NCBI GenBank assembly: GCA_013397935.1
Contig: VZRN01000229.1
Coordinates: 263,343-327,342, forward strand
DNA: 64,000 bases
From: Dasyornis broadbenti
Lineage: Eukaryota > Chordata > Aves > Passeriformes > Dasyornithidae
Reading direction: 5' to 3'
The notes beneath the pieces were generated by a model. That model worked only from the letters and a program-made list of their open reading frames with translations. It ran no database searches and was not told the DNA's origin. Shown here piece after piece: positions 34,101 to 48,000 of the stretch. The position numbers were made by a program, and so were the translations under genes. The stretch's first letter is position 1. Each line of letters opens with the position of its first letter.

Positions 34101-37100
34101 CAAAAGCACATGTACACAGCAAGAAAAAGCCCCTGTGTACCAGCAAATCTAAAGAGTCTGCCAAGGCTTGCCCTACTGGTGTAACTTATAAGAATTTTTC
34201 AAAAATTCTTATATCTATCTTCACTAGTAACCAGAACAAGATCTATACAGAAAAGGCAAAGAATTTCTAGGGATTTCCAGACGAAGATGCCTGCCATGCC
34301 AAAGCTGCCTTTCTGTAACTTTGTGTCCCACAGCTTCATCATAAGAGAATGTCTAAAGAAGTTCTGCACAGTTTTGGAGTAAGTATTTTGTTGAGTACTC
34401 GACACAACAAATCCCCAGTCTCATGCCAAAGCTTCAGTACTTCCACACAAAAATTCTAAAATCTCACTTCTAAAGACAATACATTCATTAAAAAAAAATC
34501 CAAAAAAAAACCCAGGCCTTAAGAAAGCACAGAAAAATTATGTAACAAAAATGCATGTTAAAAAACCAATGAATTTTAAATACTAACCACTCTGCCCTTT
34601 TGCATGTGTCTGGGTCCTTGCATATTTCCATTTCCAGCTCCTTTAAGAAATTAAAAGAATGAACAAACTTAGTTCAACCTAAGGCTGGGATTAACGTCTC
34701 AACACAAGTTCTTAAAAGTTATATCACTTGTAATACCAAACCAGAAAGACATTGTTTTAAAAACTAATTATTTCATTGTAGTCTAAAAAGGTTTTTAATT
34801 TATTTCAGAGCTCTTATAACTTGGGGTCCTCATTCCTGCTCCCTCTGATCACTAACATTAAAGAAAGCTGAATTTATTGCTGTTCAGGAACAATAGAGAA
34901 TAAGTACAGCTCACTGGGAAAAAAAAACAAATCTCCTGTTTTAAATAAGATTTGTCAGAGCAAAACATCTCTGTATACATAAGATGTGAGATTTCTTTAA
35001 GACACACTTTTTACAGTTGAGGGTTTAGGTTCTAAAACATCACCAGTTCTATCACAATGCCCATTAAAAAAAAAAAACAAACAACAAACCACAAAACCAA
35101 AAAACCCCTTCCAAACACTTTGGCTTATAATTAAATTTGAGATGTTTTGAAAAAGTTAAGTGTTATTTTAATGAAATTAAATATGAATGCATCTATGAGC
35201 TAAAAGGTGTCTAAAATACTTGTACTCTGTCAGAATATCCAGGTAAATTAATTTTGCTCTTTTAGTCATTTGAACTATCTAAAGAGAGGAAGTAAGAGCA
35301 TCAGGCAATTTATTTCTCAAATTCATTGGATATTAGGGGGAAAAAAACACTTAGAACACCGAACTCTTACAAGTTTCACCCAGAAAAGTCCACTAACACG
35401 TAGCTACTCGGAAGACAGATACAAAAACCTCCTAGATGGAAAAAATCCAAGCCCAAAACATGTACATTAATCACAGTTAAAAATCATCAGCCATAGGGAG
35501 TTGGCAGCTGGCAGCAAGATGTAGCGTGGGAATTCAGTACCAGTCTTTAGTCCCTCCTTAGCCAAAATATTTCAGCTCTACTCAGAAAAGTGCTTTCTTT
35601 TGTTGTTTTAAAACACTGGTAACAAATTAAAACAAAAGTTAAAAAAATCGCCAAGAACAACCCATCAAGAAGTTAAGCCTGGTAAAGGTAGGTGCCTGTT
35701 GAGGTTACCTCTGGGCCCAACAGGAGGTCCTCCAAGGTGGAATGGAGGTGGTGGTGGTCCCAAAATTCCGGGTGCAGGGTTTGTAGATTGCTGCAACATA
35801 AAGGGATCACCCCTAGAAAGAGGGAAAAACATTCTGTCATTTTAAACCAAAAAACTGTGAAGCTTTCATTCACAAAAGCCCCTAATTTCTGCAGAGCATC
35901 TATGGAGACAACTTAGGCTCTTTTTACTGCTGCCCTTCAGCTAGAAAATAAGGGCAGGAATCCATCTGAAGCAAAAGAGGTGCGTTGTTTCACACAAAAT
36001 GTTAGGAACGTCCTCTGATTCAACTACACAATTATAAATACTTCAAAATTAATTACTACTTACATTCCATGTCCTGAATCACTGTCAGGATTCCATTCCG
36101 GGTATCTTAAAACAAACAAAATGAAAAGAAAATATAAGAAAAATGCGATCTCCTCTTGCTGTGTAACACTTTTCACACAAGCAGTGATACCTGTAGGTGT
36201 AACACAGCTGCAGCACAGACATCACTCCAGGCCCACTGCCAGAGCCATGAACAGCACTGATAGAAATGCTGTTCTTCAGGACAAACTCTGTACACTCTTT
36301 GCAGAACTGCTGGTTTTACAACAAAAATGTACAAATTGGTATCAGTAACTACAATTACAATAGGTTCCCAGCTGCTGAGATCCAACAGTTACATATACAC
36401 CAGTAGGATTCCAAAGTTATGAACCAGGATCCCTTTTTGTCCTGAAGATGCTCTAAAGTTGTTTTTATTCCCTACAAGGCACAGAATGCTTTCTAAACCT
36501 GCTTTGTGCAACATAACAGTTATTTAGAATCAGGGAACATCTTGAGCTGGAAGGGACCCACAAGGATCACCAACTCCTGGCCCAGCACAGGATACCCAAC
36601 AATCCCGGCCTGTGCCTGAGCGCTGCCGCAGCACTCCCTGAGCTGTGACAGGGCTGGTGCTGTGCCCAGGCTGAGCCCTCATCCCCAGTTACTGTACTTC
36701 CAGTTCATACATTTCGAGCAGCAGCTGACAGCGGCGGCTGTGAGTCGCTCCATTGATGTGGTGGTTCCACTCCTGCAGCAAAGTAAACAAGTCACAATTA
36801 GCAGCCACACATGGAAGTCTCCTTTCCACAAAGTCATGTCCTACAGCGCAGTATCTTCTCTTCTAAGCTGGAGTTTTGCAGATACATAGATAATGGAATC
36901 TGTTTGTGGTGCTTTGAAGACACACTGACATTGGACCTACCTCCTCCCTCCTAACCTGGGCAAAAGGGTGTCTGATGGAACTGGGCTTGCTCCTGCCTCA
37001 GAGTGCAAAGCTCCCTGGAAAACTACAGCCCAGGCACAGAGTGCCATGGCAGCCTTTGGAACTGAAGGCTGAGTGTTTGTTTTGTCTTCAGGCATTTCAG

Positions 37101-40100
37101 AATTTCCTCCACTCTCTCTGCTTCATTCCTCAGACTTCTACAGATTAATGTGAAGCAAACACTTCAATTTTTAGAACCATAAAGAGGCCAAGAAATTGCA
37201 CGGAATTCAGAAAGGAAAGACTAAAAGAAATGAAACTGCATAGCTAGGACAAACTTCAAGTATATAAGTGCAATATAAAATATATGACCATTCAAGGGGA
37301 ATGGTCAAGGAAAAAGCAGATCTAAATCAAGGTGATTCAAAGAAATAACAAAATTAAATAAATCAACCAGATAAAACTCCTCCTGGTTCTGGTTTTAGCA
37401 CTAGGAAGGGATGATGGATTTCTACTTTTTCTCTGCAGACTGTTTAAAAGGGAGTTATTTCTTTTAGTGCCTGATCTCTGTATCTTTACATTGCTACAAG
37501 TAAGAGCACAAGTCTGTGCTGTATTCCACATTTGTGAAGTGACAGAACCTCTGGAGATTCCCCGCTGCACATCTGGGAACCACGGCCTGACCTTCACTCT
37601 GCTGCTCCTCAGGGAGGAAAGGAATCAGCAGAGATAAACGGGGGAGAGTAATTCAAGAACCTTGGGGCTGAAGTTTTTCTACAACTCAAGGTTTTTTCTT
37701 ATCAGCCACACTTTCAACTATGAACACAAAGAACACTGGCAACTGCTTTATGTGGCTCTTCTTACATCTGTTTCTGCTCTGCATCCACAAAGGATTTTCT
37801 ACTAATCCCTCATCTTTCCAGATTTTTGGTTTCTGCCACACTACAGCCATCCTTCTGGATACAATGAGACACTCCCAAGGCTCACTGTAGTGTTTCCATA
37901 TGTTAAATGCCTACTCTGCACTTTCCACACAGGAGAAAAACCTGGATTTAAAATCTCTCATAAAGTACTACAATATTACTCCATTACTCCTGACATGGAG
38001 CAAGATGAAATCTTCATCCATTTTATCAACACGTAAAATGAGAGCACCACTTTTTCTTGTTAACTGCACAAGATGTAGGCTCTGCAACTATAAATAGATT
38101 GGCAATTAGGATGAAAAATACCCATCAAAAAAAAAAATCTATGAACCATTCAAATATGAAGTTGCTTCAGTTCAACACTTGCTAACATGCTAGCACTACA
38201 CTCTAGAAAACAGTCCTTTAAATCCCCAAACCCCTCTAAATGTGGGTGCAGTTAGTAAAGCCTCAGTGGCTGGTTCTGACAGATGTAACATGCTTTGGAT
38301 CTGGCTCAACACATAATTTAAAATTATTCTAAACTGACACAGAATTTACCTGCAGACTAGAGGCAAAATTTGGGAGATCTACTCCTCATTCAAATGCTTT
38401 TAAATTGGAAAAAAAGGGGAATCTGACTTATAACTTTAGATTTTTCTTTCCCCCAGGGAACAATGATAGCTCATCTACTTTAGCTTTTTATTATGCAATT
38501 CTTAATCTGGATTCCCTTTACTGCCTACACCCAGTCGGAAGTGTCCCTTCCCCAAGGTTTTGGAACACCAGGTATTTGTATTTACAGGAACTCATTAACA
38601 CAAAGGTCCCAAGTTAAGTGAGACAAAACTTGAACTGAGTTTCTAAAAACCCAGATTACTCTTTAGCTGAGTTGATGCAAGCGAGAGGACATGCTGTTCC
38701 TCAGAAAATGAGGCCACACTCAAGCACCTAATTTTAGCCAGCCCTCTCCCAGAGCTACAGCCAGGTTTTCCCTCTGAGATGTACCAACCAGGTTCAAGTG
38801 TTTAACCTCCAAACTCATCTGCTCAAGTTGCATCAGCCTTTGTCTCTGGCAGGAAAACAATCCCTCCTCATCTAATAGCTCATGCTCTGATAAAGGGATA
38901 AGGATTGACAAAATGCCTGAAGTAACTGGGGCACAATTTACTTCACAGACAGAAAATAAACTGGGTCTTAAAATATAGACACATCAAATTAAAGAAGCAA
39001 TTAAGAACATCACCAAAATAATAATAATAATACCAATCTGCCAATTTAAATTACACTAAGGATGTTTAATACCTTATTTGCACTTAAAATATACATGGCT
39101 TGATCAAACACTTGTAAAAATCTCTGATATTATCTGGAGGTGGGAAAAATGAGATTATGTTACTGCAGTAATAAATTTACATAGTCCCAGCTAAGAAAAG
39201 CATTCCCTTTCTGCTTTCCATAAATTTCGGTTCAAATCAGATTACTTTTAAAAGTTATGTTTTACTTGATTTGATTTTGTGGGAGACAAAATAAGAAATT
39301 CTGTAATGGTTGGGTATGCAAAGCAGAGGAAAGGAGAGAAAAACTCTTGTGGTGACATGACTTCTGAAATGAAAACAAAGCCCAAACTTGGGACATAAGA
39401 ACCAGATGATCCAATCGCAAATATTTTACGGTGTACTAGCAGTTTTAAAGTCAAAGTACATTCCTAAAAACAAAATTTTACATGTTACAGAAGAGGTCAG
39501 CCACTTAGGTTATGCTGTTAAAAAGAATTTGGTATTTCTTGTACCTGGAAAGGTATTTTCATGTGGATATTCTTTCATTAGATCTGCACTTCAAAACACA
39601 CTAAGAGCCACGAGCCTTTAAAATAAAGAGCTAAAAAGACCCCTACTTACAGGATTACTGGTTGCCATCTTCAAGGGCCTCAGAAGTTTATGCTTTCAAT
39701 CTACCCAAATGAAGTCCTTTTACAGAACTGAGCATGGCAGCTAAACTGTTAACACTAAAACTTTTGTGAAAATAAATGTGAAATACAGGAGACAAGAAAC
39801 CCGGATTACTGTATTTTATATAAAAAGTAATTAAAGCAACACAAGTTCATAAACTGTCAGATCAGGAGGAGTCATACAGCGTGTGCTCTAGAAGTGGTTT
39901 GACCGTTTCCTTGCAGGGACAGAATAACTTGTATATCAAAAAGATCAGATGTACAGAAGCAGCACTTTTTGAGAGGTAACTGTAAAGAAATGGTTAGTAA
40001 CAGCAATTCCACATTGTATCAATTTTACAGTAATAGCATGTATTATGTTTTCAATTGAAGGCCTTCAAGTTAATTAGCCACTAATTGTGACAAGAGGGGC

Positions 40101-41971
40101 ACTGTATTAGCCAATTAGCCAATTAAATTGCCTAGTATACTGGAAATCAGCAAGATGAGTACATTGGAAAAGCTGAAAGTGAGAAGGCTCTGAAAATACC
40201 ATCTGAATCAACAGGCCATTTTGAGTAACCTGCTCCCTTTGCAGAGTTGCACTAGTCATGGATACCTAAGAGGGAAGTCTCAGCATCACCGAGTACACCC
40301 GAAGATCCACTCTATTTGTGGGCCAAGTAAAGAACACTACTAGGAACACAGAGCAGGATACTGCAATAGCAAACTGATTGCTTGGAGAGTCTACAGGGAT
40401 AGATGCAACATGTGACAATAAAAAGTGAGTCTGAAGTGTTCTAAGAAAGTTGTGAAAAAAGGAGAAAAATGACGACAAATTTCAGCCATAGTATGAGATA
40501 GAGTGTTAAAGTGAAATTAAAAAGGCAAGAATGAGCTAATCTAAAATGTGGTTTTCACTTTTGCAAATAAGTTCCAGGGCTCTACATTAACTCTTTCCCT
40601 TTGGACAGGGAAAAAGCAGAACTGTGCAAGAATGCATCTTAACTACACATAAATCAGCAATCAAGACAGATGTGGAGGAGAGCTGAAACTAGCTTCCAGA
40701 ATGGCACAGTAGATACACTGCAAAAAAACCCCAAACCAACAAAAAAATACAAAACCCACCCCAAAACTGCTTGAATGTCAGATGTTTGTGGTTAAGAGAA
40801 CATGTAGATGTAAAATATAAACAAGATATCCCAGTAGATGATAGCTGTTTGACTTGAAGTTAAGCAATCTGGGCAAATAAAATACATTAATGTAAAGCCC
40901 TGGTTTACAATGTTTGTAAACAATTACCTTGCAAATAAACCAAGTGCCTTTTTCACTCTCAAACCAACTTTCAGATCATTTCAAAAGCAACCAGGCCATA
41001 GAAATAATTAAAGAAATAGGTAAAAACAGAACAGATACTACAACGTAAAGAAAAATAGAAGTATCTGGTGTATAACTCACCTTATTAGAATGAACTGGCA
41101 TATCACATATAGAGCACAGATGGGGATAACCCTTCGGTAAGAATCCATGGAAGTCTTCAATATTGCTATTTGGAGGAGCACCTCTCTTTTTCTCAAAGAG
41201 AGATCTCTCAGGACCAGGACCACGACCCATTCTGTCATACTCACTGTCAAATTTATGATAGTTATGCGAAGTCTCACCATAAAAAGATTCATCCCTACAC
41301 CTTTCTCCATCTCTCAATCTGTCATCTTCATAATCCATTCTGTCATAATAACCAGATTCTTGAGAACGACTTCCATGGTCATAGTCAACCACTGGGTTGA
41401 GACTAGGACCACGATCATCAAAGCTATCTCTTCTAAAATGCCTTTTTTCTTCCCAATCATCCCTAGGTACTCTGTATGGTGGTTCCCGTGTGGATGATCT
41501 GCCATCTCTACCATAACCTTCTTCAGCTCTCCTCCTTTTAAGTTGTAGAAGGATCTGAGGCAAGTTTTCAGGAGTGATCTTGTCCTCGGGATAGCGACTC
41601 AGTTCATCTAAGTCTCTAGCAGACAGACCAAAGCTGGCCAAAATGTTTGTGGCCTGGTCTGCATCTCCACGGTGCTGAGAAGACAAAGGGAGCGGACCTC
41701 TACTTCCAATGTTAAATATAGACTGCAAATTATGGGAAGAGGTACTACCAGAAGACAGTGCACTATGAGATCCTTGTTGGTTCAATGAAGAACTCATTCC
41801 AAGATTCATTAAGCTAGCAAGGCGTGCAGTACCCTGGTTCATCCTTCCAAGAGATGCTGGCATATTTAAAGACTGGGTAGCAGCAGCAAGAAGGCCTATT
41901 CCTGCAGAGAGGTCACGCCCATGACCTTGTGAATCCCTACTCAGAGATGACTGCTGGAATGACTTGGACAT
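25117..41971 (-). CDS. MATR3: MATR3, matrin-3 RNA/DNA-binding nuclear matrix protein
   Basis: Fourteen coding exons, right to left: 41971-41081, 36772-36711, 36105-36064, 35812-35709, 34640-34588, 34090-33965, 33356-33231, 33044-32874, 31602-31471, 30259-30216, 29753-29363, 27768-27375, 26785-26664 and 25167-25117. All introns are GT-AG and the sum is 902 aa plus stop (human 847). N-terminal exon: MSKSFQQSSLSRDSQGHG onward, including ILASFGLSARDL. First zinc finger LCSICDMPVHSNK joins EWNHHINGATHSRRCQ of the next exon. RRM1 lies on the exons at 34.0 and 33.3 kb, RRM2 on those at 32.9 and 31.5 kb. Acidic and Lys-rich exons follow, then the second zinc finger (GFYCKLCSLFYTN...HCSSLPHYQKLK) and a C-terminus ending RQKKEA. 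The 5' UTR part of the ATG exon starts at 42040 behind a TTTGCAG acceptor. Roles known for the family are mRNA splicing, stability and nuclear retention. Confidence 0.97.
30838..30991 (-). mobile_element. tRNA-Ile-headed, CR1-tailed SINE (TguSINE1-like)
   Basis: Read on the minus strand from about 30991, the element starts with AGCTCAGTTGGTCAGAGCAT, an intact pol III A-box context, continues through GGTGCTGATAATGCC and GGATTCAACCCC (B box), and ends GTATGGGCCA, tracking a tRNA-Ile over about 70 bases. It then passes into CCTTCCAACTCAGAATAATC and TCTGTGATAA-type repeats, the ending used by CR1 LINEs. That bipartite structure is the hallmark of TguSINE1, a family known from passerine birds. It lies inside the MATR3 intron between the exons at 30.2 and 31.5 kb. 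Confidence 0.75.
36525..36665 (-). mobile_element. CR1-like fragment, antisense on the + strand
   Basis: On the plus strand the fragment begins GAATCAGGGAACATCTTGAG, then GCTGGAAGGGACCCACAAGG and TCACCAACTCCTGGCCC, the reverse complement of a CR1 3' end. It sits about 45-50 bases from the splice donor of the MATR3 zinc-finger exon (36711-36772). Confidence 0.75.
37000..41080 (-). other. MATR3: MATR3 intron 2 (most of it)
   Basis: About 4.3 kb between the ATG exon and the short zinc-finger exon. No exon, RNA gene or clear repeat is supported apart from short A/T runs and an AAT microsatellite near 39018-39032. Confidence 0.5.
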
Positions 41972-42040
41972 TGTAGAACTAGAGCTTGTCTACTTTATGG
42001 ATCAAAAAAATTTCTTTTTTTAGGTTTTTTTTTAAGATGG

Positions 42041-45000
42041 CTGCAAAGAGAGCTCACACTAGAAAGCTAGGCAAACTTCACTTCAAAAACGGTAACGCCA
42101 AGAAAGAGGATCAATAATGACTGCAGATCTTCTTCAAGCTGAGAAACACCAGACAATTCTGTAGAAAAACAAGCAGTTTTAGTCATAAATCCCTTTAAAC
42201 AGATGCAGTTTTAAGCTTATGCATCATGTTGATCTAAAAAAACATTAAAGATCTCAATCTTACATGGCTTTTATCACATAACAGATTCAAGAGGTACCCA
42301 GAACCTACATATATTATTGCAGATAAAAATACAGTAGTGTTTCCTATACATACTATTCTTCTTCCATAAAAAGCTACTTTCATACTGAAGAAAAGTGAAT
42401 TTCAGAAGTCTGCGATGTCTGAAAGCATCTATAAAGTTTACTGACATGTAAACCTTGATCTCTGGTTAATGGCTTTGTTCATACCCTACATTACTGTACT
42501 GTGTCTGTGAGAAGAACACAAAAAACTTAGGCCCATAGAATCCAAGATGACTTCGGCATATAACACATATTTGAAAATGAAACCTGTACCACCACAGAAC
42601 AGGACGAAAGGAAGTTAAAAGTAACTGAAGTCTGGGCAAAAAGTTTCTGCTATAAGATCTGTAAATAAGACCAAACATAATATTCAATCTTTATGCAGTA
42701 AAATTTCAATACTGATGTGAAGACAGATGTGAACAAGAAAAACAAGTTTTACATTTTGCAGGAAGTAAACAAGACCTCTTGTTCCAATTGCAGTTACACC
42801 GCTAACAGCATTTCGGAAGGGATTCTTTATTCTCTTACATGGCAGCTGTGACATCAGCCTGTACTCTCAGACCTCAAGCTAAACAAGGTCAGGCTTAGTG
42901 CTGGGATGGGAAACCCAAGGAAAACCCTGCTCCTGCAGGAAGAGACCCCAGTGAGTCAGGAGATGGCACAACATCCCAGTGGCCCTGTCTTATACCAGCA
43001 TTGCCTGGCTGGGGCTGGCATTGACACCATGACCACTTGTTGGAGTTAAAGATCGTAAAACTGCTCACAAGAGAGAGGTGACTCTTTAGTGCCCCACTAA
43101 AATACTAACCTAGCAGTCAAATATTTGGTTCAACTGCATTTACATGAAGTTTTAACTAAACAGTCTATCTGTAATGGTTGGGTATCTGTAATGGTTGGTA
43201 TATCTACAGTATGCTGCAATTAATATATTTCAAAATTTGTTCTTTTAGTGTAAAGCAGAAAATAAACTGCAATACTTCATCCCATCCTCCTCCAGCCTTG
43301 GAACAGATACACAAAGTTTAAAGCAATTCAACACAACTGAAAATATTCCACCAGGAATAATCTGTTCCTGGGTCCCCGATGCCGCAAAGCCCTTTCCAAT
43401 GTTGTCAGAGCAGTTCTGCTTCTCCAGCACTGCCACGAGGAGCATATCAAACACAGAATCACTTGGAAAAGAAACAGGCACAGACTGCACAGCTGCAAAT
43501 GAAGTCAGCTCCCAAGAGTACAGGTACGTTTGGGGAGGAATGAAAAGGACAAAATGAAAGCAAGGACTTTCCCTTGAAGAGACCAGCTCTGCAGAAGGCA
43601 ATGGCTCTTGTACTGGAAACAGAAGGAAAAAGGTCAAGGTTAGGAATCGGACTCTATCCCCACTGCCTGCTCAATCCACAACCTGCTCCAACACTGCATG
43701 AAGCTGAAAAGCACTTGGGTTTTCTTTCTCAGTAGCAGCATGTCACAAAATGGTGCATTTATGTGAAAAAAATGGATTCTCTGAAAAATATACAAAATAC
43801 ACGTAACTCACACAACTCCACCTTTGCAAAGTAACTCCTTTATACAATTTGGTACATACTCTGTTATCAATGCATCTATACTCATTTCAGCTACATTTTT
43901 AAGATTCACTTGAAACCTTAACTCTGCGACATCTGGTTAAGAATAAGAGATTGAGAAACATGGGGATGAAAACAAGTTTGAAAGTTCTGAGGCAGAAGAC
44001 AGAAAAACACTGCAGAAAGCTTCAGAGGAAAACAGTAACACAAGAACACAGGGGGAGCAGGCCAAGCAAATTCTAAGGGAGATGTCCCAGAGAAGGGAGT
44101 CACACTGGAGAACACCTGAACAGGAAGTATTGAAGAACTATATTGTAAAAATCAAGGCTCTTTCAAGTTCAAATAGAGAGGAACACTAATATTCACCTGG
44201 GCACCATGCTTTTATCTTTTATTCATTCAGTATTGTTCAAAAGTACTTCATGACAATTTTACGAGTTAATCCTTATTCATTCCATTTTTACACCTAAATT
44301 TACTCCTAGTTCATTCAGACACTTTCAAAACAGTTTAAAGCTGAACTTACTGGGTTCTTCATAAAATCAGGTATTCCAGATGGCTGTCTGAGCCTGACCC
44401 TGCAGCGATTCAACAGATATCCCTGTGGTCAGGGTAGGCTTGGTGTGTCCTGTTGTTAGTGCAAGGACCCACACTATTTAAGTTTCCACAGAATCAGGAA
44501 AGTTCTCCACTCTTCAAAAACACCCTTTCTCTTTGAACAAATGCTCCCTAATCCTCTCATTACAGCTGTCAACTGGCAGTTCCATTGTGTGCTGCTCCAG
44601 GGGGATTAGCAGGGAACAAACCCCATTGCACCCCAGCCTGGCAGGACCAGAGCTGCAGGGACCCAATAGTGCCATGCTGAGACCCCACACCAGAGCCTTT
44701 ACAGAACCACATCAAGCTCATGCTGCTGTGAACACCCAGGGAAGGGGCAAAGGGAAAAATAAAAATAGGAAAGATGGGAGAAAAACCAAGACAAAGACAC
44801 AAAGAGGGACAATCTTATGGAAAAGCATGAAGTGAGACAGTAAGACAACTGTATGATGAAGACACAGCACATGCTGGCAGTTGGTGCTAGTCAGCAAATG
44901 CCCTACATCCAATTAAATATCTGAGTGGAGTACTTAAATAAACAAGTTTGAATATCCTCAAAATCCACTATTTATGACACTACTTATCTTGCAATGGCTG

Positions 45001-48000
45001 CTGCACTCCACTCCTAACCAACCCCATCCTTTAAGATCCGATGAAGACAAAGGAACGAGGTGGGGGAAGAATTCTACCATCACACCAAAGGATGTTTAAC
45101 TTCCACATGGTCAGGTTTAAAATGATCCTAAGGCAGCACTTCCTGTGCTGATCGCTCCAGAGAGACTCCATGCCACTATAGATAGAGACAGGTTCCCATG
45201 GAGCAGGGCCAGCTTTTGAGAGAGGGTGCCATCAACTGAGTCACAGCAACAAGACATGTAGGACTGAACAGAGCTGCCTGGAGAGTCAGATGTGAGTTAG
45301 TTGAAAGTGTTATGCTAATTGTTTTCTATGTAATTTCAGCTATACTGGGAACAGACAGGCTTTCACATACACCTTTTAATAATATCTGTGGACAGAAATT
45401 TGGCCATATTAAGATTTCAAAATATATAATATAAAGCAATCTTGAAATAAGTTGAAAGTCAAAATGTTGTTAGATTTCCAGACAAATGCAGATAATGAAA
45501 ATAATTTATACCTACAAGTTGCAAAAGAGTTTTCTATAAAGGCAGACAACAAAAATGAGAGATTTGAATCCTACAGAGTATGCCATCAAATAGAGCCCAA
45601 ATTGAGGCTGATTTTCAAACACTATAGAAGGTTTTTCTTTTAGTGTAAAACTGAACATATCTTTTCAATAAAGCTTACACAACTCTTGCTCCAATATTAA
45701 TTTTCACCCAAGAACAGTTTAATTCAGTGAATTCTTGCAATATACTGATCATGCTGAACAAAATAACTATAGTTTGTCACCTTTTATGGAACACCAATAG
45801 GCTGAAAGTAAGTCCCCAGCTCCCTATTCCTTCTGCCACTCTCAGGAGGTTTTAACCTATGCACAGTTATTATAATTTTAATGTTTATCTTGTTCTTAGA
45901 ACAACTCATCTTTTACCCATTCCTCTTCCACTATTTACAGAAAAAAAGTCTTAAGAATAAAAAATAACTGTTTTCACTTTCTAATCAGTTTCACTTTCAC
46001 TTCAAAACACATTGAATTTAAACAAATAAACTCAATTATGGTAAAAGCATGAAAATCTGCAAGCTGAAAAGCACACCCTTAGTTTGTAAGGACACAATGC
46101 TTTTGCAGACCATACACCCTTGGGAAAAAAGTCTCATAGAAGTTTTTGGAAATCTGCATTTTGGATAAAGATCTATAGGTCTTCCTTCTCCTCTCTTACA
46201 CATCGTAGTCAGTGTGGCAATCCCTTCTGACATGGAAGAATTCTTATGCTTCTTGGCAAAACTGGCTCCAGCACATCATGACAAAAGGGTTACTGAGAGA
46301 AGAGATCTGGAATTTGGACAGGCAGCCCCCCATGCTGCTCTGAGAATTAATGGCAGTAAAAACAAGAACTTGCAAGGAAATAAGAAGCTAGAACCTAGTT
46401 GCTGAATGACCCACCACAATGGATTTCAAATCTACGGGATTAACTTTCGGACAATACAGAAAAGGTCTCTGTCTTTCCAACGGCAAAGGAGGAATCGTCC
46501 AGTAGCCTTAGAGAAAATGCAGATTCTTACTCATTTCAGGTTCCAGTGTTCAGAGTGGTTATTTAATATTGGTGTTTCACATGCAAGAAAAGCACTCATC
46601 TTGTTCAAACCATCTCAAAGGTCATGCCCTCAGAAACTTCAGGAGCACCTGGCACACAGCATGCACGAGCTTTTTCTGGGCACAGATTAAACAGTCTGTT
46701 TCAGGTACAAAAACTGGAGGAGTTTCAGTTCTCAGGATTATGTTTAGTTTCATCCCAAGGACTTCCTTGATCAGAGGAGCACAAAATAATCTGAGAGCTG
46801 AAGTGACTGTGACAGAGGATTGCTTCAGAACAGAGAAGTGTGACATCTGAACAGGCGTATTTACAAATAGGGAATTAAAATGACTGGTTTAGCAATCAAG
46901 AATCTTAAAAGAAATTAACAGTTTTCAACATCTGAATGCAAAAAGGAACACTGAAAGAGGCTGGTTTCCTATTTCTGTTCATTATATAATTTAATATATT
47001 CAACCATCCCTCTTTTGTCAGAAGTGCATTTAAAAACTGCATTTATTCCTTCACAGAGAGAGAAGTGGGGAAAAAAAAAAGATCCAAGGAACAGCAGAGA
47101 AAGAAGGCAAATCCCATGTATTTTTGGAAAGGGAAAGAAGTAACACCCGGAAACAATACACAACTGCTGTCACTGTGGTGACCACACCACAAACATACCA
47201 CCACCTCTATGGCTTCCAGCCATTACTTTCTACTACTTACAATCCCACTGACACCTTTCAGAGCCCCAATTCTACAGTAAGACAGATGCACACAGGTTCC
47301 TGCACCTACAAAAAGCTTCATAGAGCCATTAGCAGAAGGGCTCTGCCAAAAACAGTCTCTGTGGAATGCTGTGGGATCTTAGCTGGGAAGCTCTGATAAC
47401 ACAACTCTGTGTCCATACACAACGAGGACACAATCGCTTTTCAATCCCAGCAGGTTTGGGACCAGCATCCCCTCGGGCACCAAAACTTTGATACCAACCA
47501 CAGAACATACCACAATAATTTTATAAACAGGTCATACTGAAAGTGATCCAAACACAGACCAAATTTTACCATTCAAAAAAAAAAAAGGCAAAAAAACCCC
47601 CAACAGAACAGTTTTGTGCTCTGATCTGGTAAACCAAAGTTACATCTGCCTCCAGGCATTTCCAGGGCTGGGATAAAATCCTGCTCTTTCCCAGCTGAAA
47701 TTCTGCATGAGGTTGCAAGAAGTATTTCAGCTGCAGAGAAAAATCAAGGAACTGTTTCACTGGTTTAATGCTCAAAATAAAACCCCTTTTGTTGAAATTA
47801 TGACTGCATAATATGGTACTTAAACACTCACAAACTAAAATTAGTTCAGGAATACTGTGAGGTATTTGCTTTCGTTTTCAAGATTTGTTGATGCAGAGAG
47901 CTGATGAAGAAAGGAAACAGCACTGAGGCTACAAAAAACCACTCATAAATTAACAAACTGAATGGAAATAATTTCATGGTAGCTTCTCCCCCAGAACTGC

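Noticed and set aside
42868..42950. Functional 5S rRNA gene
   Set aside because: The 5' part is absent and the internal control region has deletions and substitutions.
43245..43637. 130-codon minus-strand frame in MATR3 intron 1
   Set aside because: No family match, no coding-like composition and no splice context; treated as chance.
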